A program made the position numbers and the translations under genes. DNA of 64,000 nucleotides. Origin: Notospermus geniculatus (Eukaryota; Nemertea; Pilidiophora; Heteronemertea; Lineidae). Each line of letters begins with the position of its first letter. Position 1 is the stretch's first letter. The stretch spans positions 327,086 through 391,085 of the forward strand of contig NMRB01000076.1 in NCBI GenBank assembly GCA_002633025.1. The letters are read 5' to 3'. The notes beneath the pieces are model-generated. The model searched no databases and had not been told where the DNA came from. It saw only the letters and a list, made by a program, of their open reading frames with translations. Below are positions 56,481 through 64,000 of the stretch, piece by piece.

Positions 56481-56726
56481 GCGTCCACTAGGGCGCGGAC
56501 AAGACGCGGAATGCAAATTTAGTGAATCCGCATTCATTCGGCAACCACTCCGCATATTCTTGAAAGGTTCCGTTCACTGTCTTTATCATTCCGGAACAGT
56601 TCGCGGCATTTCTGCACGTTCGGGAAAGGGTAAAACGACCAATAGGACTTGATGCGGAAGCAATGCCGAAATGACACATTTGCTTCCCGAACCCTTCCTA
56701 ATGTTGTCGGCGCTCTAGTGGACGCC
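56481..56726. repeat. MITE with GCGTCCACTAG ends
   Basis: GCGTCCACTAGGGCGC and GCGCTCTAGTGGACGC are near-perfect terminal inverted repeats. The inner half-sites ATGCGGAAGCA and GGAATGC are loosely complementary. It is richer in CpG than its flanks. Confidence 0.85.
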
Positions 56727-59129
56727 ACCCATAATCAAATTATCTTGTATGTCTATGTACTTGACACTCCATTCAATCATTTCCTGCTTTGAAGTGCAGC
56801 TCATTGGCATGAAACTGCCATTATATGAGGTTTGTGTCTGCATTTCAGACAAAAGTATAGAAACTGATAACTGTAAGTTCGAGCAACAGCTGGCATGGCT
56901 GGTTGGTTGCTGGACCGGCTGGACAGAGATGACAAGTGAATAAATGCTGTGCTGCCTATACTCTGCAGGCCGACATCTGAAAATACATGTATGGCACCAA
57001 GTCAAATACCTACAAAACTATTTCTGAAAACATGAACAGCTTTCTGGCGACTTTGGTTATGTTTGCTGTAGTCACAGTTGATTCATCAATGCTGTAAAAT
57101 TCATGGTAAGAATGTTTGTTCTGGAGAAGGCAAGTTACCTACCACTGTTGACTTAGGCTAGTTGCTCTCTATCATACTACATTCTGAAACCAGTGATCTA
57201 GTCCATCATGCAAATTAATTCATGAAAATGTATTGGTTTGTCATGTGGCAAAGTTGATCTCTGTCAACCTATGATTATTCAGTTAACCTTGCTGAATACG
57301 CTTGGAATGGACTTACATGTAGAAAATATGATATTCATAATTCCTTGTTATGCCTTTTGAATTGCCTTTGCACCAGTACAAGCACACCGGAGCTGAAAGC
57401 GATATACCAACAAACATTGTAATCTACCTTGAACCAGATTGTGACATCCAGAAGTAAAGCCAGTTTCTAGGCCCTCATTTTGAGTGTTGTTCACACCTGC
57501 TGATCATAAATTGCCAAAATATTTATGTGCCTACTGCCACCAGTTGAACAACCTTTCCACAGCATGAAATAGAGTGAAGCCTTCCCCATCAGGTATTTAG
57601 AATCAACCTAATGAGAAAGTGTTGTTAAGTTTACAAATCACAGCAGGATGGTGAAGAAATTACAAATTAGACTCAGTGGGATTTTGACTGGAAACATCAG
57701 TATGCACTGCCAATGGTGAAAAAGTATTTCAAAAACTCTATATGAGAGCATCAGCATCGAAGAGAAATACCGGTAGATGTGCTAGTTCTGATCAAACTTT
57801 TCTTCTTCCTGTCTGGTTTTATCATGGGCAAAACGTAACTGGTCATATCCCAGCATCCATTCAGCCTGCTGCAGCAAAGAGAACAGATTCCTGAAGATAT
57901 TGATCTGTGATGAGAGATGAGCATCTTCAGTAGTTCAGGCTGAAAAAGCGATTGTCTGAGAATGCTCCTTTAGACTATAACAGTTTCCTCACTGTCTGCT
58001 TCTTGAGACAAACTATTATGCACATTGTACATGTTGTATATAATGAGAGTCGAGCAGCTCACTCAGACAAGAACCAAACATTTGGTCAGGACTACCGGTA
58101 CATTGTAGTTGAAAAAGGTTCATAAGTTCTGGCTTTTGTTAGTTGGAAATGTACTTGGTCATTTGCCAGGTGCTTTCAGCATCAGCTGTTCTTTGGGCGA
58201 ATGCAGAGATCACCATTTTGAATAGCAATATAGAAAATGACCAAAAGGCTACACATGTAGTTGAATTGTGGAATTTATCCGGCACATATCATGCGCCACA
58301 TATCATGCGCCTGCTTTTGTAAGTTGATTGAAAGATGTTGAATTACTAGGATTCTCTTCAGAAGAGCCAATTGTTTGCTATAACTCAACTGCACCCAGCT
58401 TCAGTTCCCTTCTGCCTCGAGACGATACTGGTTCTGATGTGTCAAGATAGCTTCTTGGGATGGAGATGCCGATCTCTTGAGCAAACAACTTCTGAAGGCT
58501 GACTTGTGTTGGGGCATTGCTCGTAGTTTTGCCAAGCATATCCACAGCCTGTCATGCTTGTGGTTGGCGTGAGTTATACCCCAAGGAGGAACTACATGCA
58601 TATTCGTTTACACTTCTGAGTTCATCATTTACTGAGAAAAGCCATGAACACAGACTGTGCATCTTCTGAAAGGTACACGTGGGTTTTTTACAATTCTTTC
58701 TTATGTTGGTGTTCTCCAACGGACATGCTTCTGCCTTGAAAGATCTACCTGTAGTAATCTACAGTTTGTTGGATTTCCTTACTGAAGTCGCTGTAAGCAA
58801 TATAGGTTGTATCTTAACAGTATATTCAATGACCTTGGCTCTTCAACTACACCACTCAAGTGAAGTCATGATCATTGCTTTCATCAGTTCATCCTTCCAT
58901 TATTGTCCACAGTGCTTAGAAATAAAAAAGAGGAAGTAAAATTGCCTGATGGCAAAGCAATAACCTTTACAGAGAATGTGGTTAATGATAGGCCTACAAT
59001 GTTCAATTGAAACTACCTGTTGGGCTGATGGTATGATAAGATGATCTTGATTCTTGTAAGAAGATTGTAAAGAGATTCTGGAGGATATGTTTCTTTGCTG
59101 TATCAGCGTGAATCCGGTGAGTGGCCTTC

Positions 59130-59275
59130 TGTAGCTCACTGGGGTGAGCTATTACGATGGTGCAGCGTCCGTCGTCCGTCGTCGTCCGTCGTCGTCGTTG
59201 GCCGTTAGCAGGGCACGTTTCGTAACCGCTGGAGCTATTGATCTGAAACTTGGTACATATATACATGATAAAGAT
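59130..59275. repeat. Dispersed repeat with a GTC trinucleotide run
   Basis: AGCTCACTGGGGTGAGCTAT begins the piece. GTCCGTCGTCCGTCGTCGTC is a simple repeat at about 59166-59200. The tail GGAGCTATTGATCTGAAACT followed by TGGTACATAT has the look of a widespread marine-invertebrate repeat. One copy only in this window. Confidence 0.45.
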
Positions 59276-60631
59276 GTTAGAATTGGCATCAGGTTACCAT
59301 TCATATGATGTTCAATGCCATTGCGGCCAAAAAAGAAGCTTCCTAGCCATGTTTGCGGACGAAAGCATTCACCTTGTAATTATCAAACACAAGGTCATCT
59401 ATACTCAGTGAAATCTGGGTGGTTCAGCTGAAACATCTTGTACATCCATTTGTCTTTTCTACAGCATTTGGCATGTTCATTTGTGCTTATTGTGTTTTGC
59501 TTGACAAGGTCTTGGGTACCACCTTTCATTGATGAGTTACCCATAGGCTGGAGATTATTGGTGAAGATGCATAATTCACCATCCTGCATACAGAGTAGTG
59601 ATACATATGAGCATACCTCCCATTCCATCCTACAGTAATCACACTGGCAAGTAATGCACACGAAACCATGCATGAAGTTATGATATGATAAACACAACCT
59701 CCATAACTCTCTCATAAGAGCGATTATTGATATTTCTTACTCCAGGCCAAGGCTGGTTAAGAGATAGGTAAGCTGGGCCTACAGCTGGAAGGAATCTATA
59801 AAAAGTAATGCATTTGTTGACTTTGTGGGAATCCTCATTGCCTCAATCCCCGGAATGATCATCATTCCATCATTGGCTCCTTTCTATATATAAATGGGCC
59901 ACACAGATTAGCTTCGATTTGATGATTTGAAATAACAGGTAGAAATCTGTTGTTGAGAATACATGTAAATGGATAAATTTGTATGATGGCCAGTAAAAGA
60001 TGCTGGCGACACCTATTGGTGTAATTCATACAAAGCTCCTTTTCTTCCTGATGAAGTTGGAAGAGAAACCTTAATGATGACCATTTGAAATGGAAAATTA
60101 TTTGGTCAAGCATTCAAGCAATCTTACTTATCTTTTGGTGAAGGCAGGTGGCATGGTAGGCCCCTATACCTTGCTGGCATGGCTGGGTTTTCTCTACCAG
60201 CTGCAGCAGCAGTTCAACTGGTGCATCTCCATTCTGGACCATTAGTCAAGAATCTGTGGTTAATTGACTGAAACAATGATTGGAAATTACTTTTTACGGT
60301 ACATCAGTGTCAAACTAATGGTGGTAGTTCTCAACAGTTAAATTTGCTTTTTGAATGGTGGTGATATCACCAACTCGTTTTACATTCGAATTCATTCATT
60401 TGCAAACACCTAACTTTTTCTGCAGATGGTATGTCCATTCACCATCAGAGAAACTCAACAAGTAGCTACTTGATGAAGAGCTGTTGCTCTTGCTCATCAT
60501 CACCATCTCTCAATTACTTGAAAGCTGATGGCAACTGGTTAGGATTCCATTGGTAAATATCAATAACTTATCTCAAGGAAGAACCTTCATTCTACTTCAT
60601 GCCATCAGCAGTAATGAACAGTTGTGAAAGA

Positions 60632-60851
60632 TTAAAGGAGCATGGTATTGGATCTCAAATGCGTTATTTGACTGCCGACGTAGAGGGAGACACCTAGCGG
60701 CAGTAAGACCAACTACAAAAATACATTACAAAATGTACGTAGTAAATCGGGTCAATTCGCCGACAACGTACATGTACATTAGCCCCTGTGTTGGAGAGTG
60801 GCATGGTGGCACTGGCTGTCGAGAAAAAGTGGCAATACCGTGGTCCTTTAA
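60632..60851. repeat. 220-bp MITE with TTAA ends
   Basis: TTAAAGGAGCATGGTATTG at the left is mirrored by CAATACCGTGGTCCTTTAA at the right. Both extremes carry TTAA, as at 26851-27139, but the interiors differ. Confidence 0.8.
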
Positions 60852-62413
60852 GAGTTGACCTGCGGAGCGTTCACCTCAGAAGGAAAGAAGAGAGTGAGAA
60901 GAGTTTCTGTCTTGGTCCATCATGTGGAAGAGGAGCTTGGAGGTGGAGGACACTGAGGCTTTAATACTGGTTTCCTCCTGCATTACAAACTGTCTGATAT
61001 TGTATGGAACTGGAGTGTTCTCAGTTGGCTCCAAATTCTTATCACTTCATGACCCCCCCCCTCGCTGCCCCTTTCAGTGAGAAGTCATCCTATCTTGATG
61101 TAGGGGCCTGTGTTTCAGACATGTCAAGCAGGCTTCTGTGTTTTGTGGTAAGGATCCCGAAAGTAACTTTTGACACTTGTGACCCATTTCTTTGTAGTTC
61201 TCTCTCATTCCTTACTTTAAAACTTGACATGGTCTCCAATTGTACAACCCCAATGGCAGTTACCGGTACCATTTTCACTGTATTGCCTGTGTCAAAGTTT
61301 GTACAAACACAACATAAAGTAGAAAACATTCCTAAAGTGAAAGGTCTTGAGGATTTTTCAAGTCTCTTCAATTCATTTCAATGACCCTTCAGTCAAATTC
61401 CATTCCAGCCATTTCTCACTGCATGATTTCTGTACAAGCTGGCTTAATTCCAACTGACTGTTTTTGGAAGCCACACTGATCTTTTCAGGAGTGTAATTTG
61501 GATTGATTTGCTAAATTGGTTTGAATAATTCTCATCAAATAACAATCATAGCACAAGTCAAACGTCAAGTGGTTTCCCTCTTTACATTTTTGATCTGTCA
61601 AGTTTTACCCACAACAGGCCTACCACGTTCCCATTGAGAGATTTTAAGCTTTGTTGTTGATAAAAATGTGTGGCGGTCAAGTAAAACCCGTTGAAAGTCG
61701 CTGAATGATCAACAAGGGCTGTCAGATTGCCTGTGCATTGATCTGCTACTGTTTACCTGTCACATAGTAAATTTCAGCTATTGAAATGTGTGGGTTAACA
61801 CTTTCCTCAAACACGACATTCGACGGGTTTTCCTAGACCGCCTCACAAATGTACAGTGGAACCAATCTACTCTTTCACTTTCAGCAATGTTGTCCCCAGT
61901 TTGTCAGCAGAGGTCAAATTCCCTGTATTTCTGTGTTCTCCTGATAAAAACTACCTGGTATTCAAATGTCACTGAAGTAATGATCACTTTATTGACTGAT
62001 GGTGTCCCGATGTCAAGTGGTTCAGTAATATCAGCTTTCCACTCTTGTAGGCAATGGAACACTCGAGCTATTGATTCTTTCCTTGTTCACTGCATGTTGG
62101 TGAATTTGTGGACTCTGAACTGAGGATCCAGTGTCAGGACCCACAGTCAGACAGGCGGATATCAAAGTCAAAGGATGAGCCTCATTGATAGATTTATCTG
62201 TATTGGCTCTTTTTCCCTCCCCAACTGTTCATGGTGATAATGAAGTTGTTTCTGTTGATTCTCACAGGTGGCTCTGGCTGTCTTATGGAAGAACTTGGCT
62301 AAAATTGGAAATATAAAATTTTGATGCTTCATTCAAATATCTGTCAACATGGACTACAAATTACAATCTGTCCCTCAGTTAGCTCCACTTGGCAAAGTTG
62401 TGGAGTATTCCTT

Positions 62414-62533
62414 GGCTGGTATTCATAAAAGTTAGCAAATGCTTTTACTTAAGATTTGCACAGCGGGGGCCAATGTAAATGTACTGCAAGACTTGAAGTA
62501 AAAGCATTTGCTAGCTTTTATGAATATCAGCCC
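62414..62533. repeat. Palindromic MITE with ATTCATAAA ends, copy 2
   Basis: GGCTGGTATTCATAAAAG is mirrored by CTTTTATGAATATCAGCC, with the shared arm AGCAAATGCTTTTACTT. Same family as 31425-31545. Confidence 0.88.
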
Positions 62534-62730
62534 TTGTCACTGATGCAGAGTTATGGACACAGTCTCTGTGCCAGACCTTTAGGCCCTTCAAGGGACTGCT
62601 GATTCATAGTTTTGAGGAGAACCTGTTGATACTTCCGCTCTGTCAAGTCTCGATGGGTTCTGTTATAGTAACAGATGTGTCCTTTCTTTGACAGATTCAG
62701 AAAGTAGATAAGAAGTGCAACAGCAATCAA

Positions 62731-62852
62731 TAGGGAGGTTTCGCAAGTGCCCGGTTAGGCCCTACGACGACGTTTATCTATTGTGTGGGTATACCCGAAC
62801 AATAGATAAACGTCGTCGTATGGCCTAACCGGGCACTTGCGAAACCTCCCTA
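62731..62852. repeat. Near-perfect long palindrome, TA-flanked
   Basis: TAGGGAGGTTTCGCAAGTGC, then CCGGTTAGGCC, is mirrored by GGCCTAACCGG, then GCACTTGCGAAACCTCCCTA. The arms are about 53 bp with about two differences around a loop of about 15 bp, and both ends carry TA, which suggests a recent insertion. Confidence 0.9.
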
Positions 62853-64000
62853 ATGCCTAAGATTAATACTGCTGAAAACTTACTTTCGCTGATTGAAGGC
62901 CCATCAAGCCAACACCACCTCAAACATTTTCTCCGGGGTCAACTTTGAGGAATTCGTGTTGTCCATTATCAAAACTACAACCAAGAGTAACAGGTAGTTC
63001 TCTTGTGTTCTACCTGTGAGGTGAACAATTTGATACCGAGCCTGTAAACATGTTCCTGAATCTGCAATTGATTTCCCAATGGAATGTCAAAAAGTATCTT
63101 GCCAATAAGAATGCAAGTACACCTTCGGGTAAAGTTTCTTTTCATATCATGACTGAGTAATACTGCTGTGTTTGTAATAGAAAAATTGTCAGTCTGACGA
63201 CTCATATTACCACTTTTAATTCTGTGTAATTTTATGGCGCTGAGGTAGTTTTGGGTTGCATTCACAGAAAGAAAATTAAACGAACATGGTATTTTATGCT
63301 GCTGAGAGCTCACCATGCATCATCATAAGCATTTATGACAAAATTATTCGTGAGAGACAGGTATTCAGCTTGATAAGATTCCTGTTGTATCACCTTTGAA
63401 ACCTTCCCCATCATGAGATGTTGATCACCGTTTCGATCTCGTCTGTTTGGTGTGGATGTTTTAGTGTACTTCTTTCCTGATAGGTGGCCACAGTGTAACT
63501 TAAGCTCTTTGGCTCATCTGAACCTGATTCACTCATCTACCTCCATCGCTTTTCTTACAACATTACGATGTCAACTTTCGAACACCTGCAAGTTGCAAGC
63601 TGATCATTTGACATTATTCAGGGTAAATAAACAAGTTTCAAACCCCCTCTGAATCAGCACTATACTCTTGTGAAAGCCACAAGCTTGATACAGGCAGTAT
63701 AACAAGACAAGATAGATGTCAATTTCCTAAACAAACAACACAGCCCTCTTTTGTCAAAACTATCAACTAGCAACCCCAGTGGCTGTTTGGTATCCATATC
63801 AGTGTATCATATACACACATACATACAGGGAATCTAATATGGCTGCTCGGAGCTAGTACTGCTGAACAGTCGTGAATATCAACATCGACAGGTAGGCAAC
63901 GTTTTTTGTACAATGATTAGAAACTGTTGCTAACTGAATTGTCAGATCTCGCTCTTGAATTAAAGACTTTTCTGTAACTTTATCCCCTGGATAAAAGGTA

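Larger units (their letters stand above)
52059..64000. other. Probable first intron of the PDZ-protein gene; no further coding exon recognised
   Basis: I searched by eye for the second half of a PDZ domain and for LIM or other exons on either strand and saw none. The region is AT-rich with many palindromic elements and one N gap. Short frames (for example 61004-61384, 62975-63316 and 63452-63652) have no recognisable domains. Confidence 0.45.

Noticed and set aside
61004-61384. 126-codon + strand frame, possible exon of the PDZ gene
   Set aside because: No PDZ, LIM or other known pattern, no matching acceptor and phase, and a comparable frame exists on the opposite strand.
1-64000. Integrated virus, retrotransposon polymerase or transposase gene
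   Set aside because: No reverse transcriptase, integrase, capsid or transposase motif was recognised in any long frame; all mobile elements seen are noncoding.

Overview
This is animal genomic DNA. All recognisable genes are split into short exons with GT-AG introns, polyadenylation signals follow stop codons, and the spaces are filled with short palindromic transposons, tRNA-derived SINEs and minisatellites. Gene content (heparan sulfate sulfotransferase, smgGDS, TFIIH subunit 5, a NACHT/WD protein) and single-copy families that vertebrates later duplicated suggest a marine invertebrate. The enriched TAGGCCTA and TACCGGTA palindromes and the repeat style make an echinoderm or other ambulacrarian my best guess, but this is inference and not proven. 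One N gap (54765-54937) and two single Ns mark it as draft assembly.

Layout, left to right. 1-5.4 kb: last six coding exons of an N-deacetylase/N-sulfotransferase (NDST, + strand), with a 20-bp minisatellite in the intron before them. 5.4-9.0 kb: no gene found, only repeats, a tRNA-like SINE head and probable 3' UTR. 9.0-9.6 kb: a complete two-exon GTF2H5 (TFIIH p8/TTD-A) on the - strand; its short exons do not stand out as long ORFs. It lies head to head, 398 bp away, with a complete eight- or nine-exon HADH (10.0-14.5 kb, +). 14.5-18.1 kb: repeats and a probable 5' UTR exon. 18.1-29.2 kb: a complete 26-exon NACHT plus WD-repeat gene of the NWD1/NWD2 family (+, 1676 residues when the exons are joined in phase). 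32.2-51.4 kb: a complete 14-exon RAP1GDS1 (smgGDS, -, 610 residues), convergent with the NWD gene. 51.9-52.1 kb: first coding exon of a PDZ protein of the PDLIM/LDB3 or synaptopodin-2 type (+), divergent from RAP1GDS1. 52.1-64 kb: no further coding exon recognised; rich in palindromic elements, and probably a first intron.

The genes do not form a pathway. HADH works in mitochondrial beta-oxidation, NDST in Golgi heparan sulfate synthesis, GTF2H5 in nuclear transcription and repair, and RAP1GDS1 in small GTPase trafficking. Their neighbourhood is the interesting part: from established knowledge the human relatives of five of the six families lie on chromosome 4 (PDLIM5, RAP1GDS1, HADH, NDST3/4 and SYNPO2 on 4q22-q26; NWD2 on 4p), so the block looks like preserved ancestral linkage. 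Exon borders were assigned by eye from splice consensus, reading phase and remembered family similarity; no database search was run.
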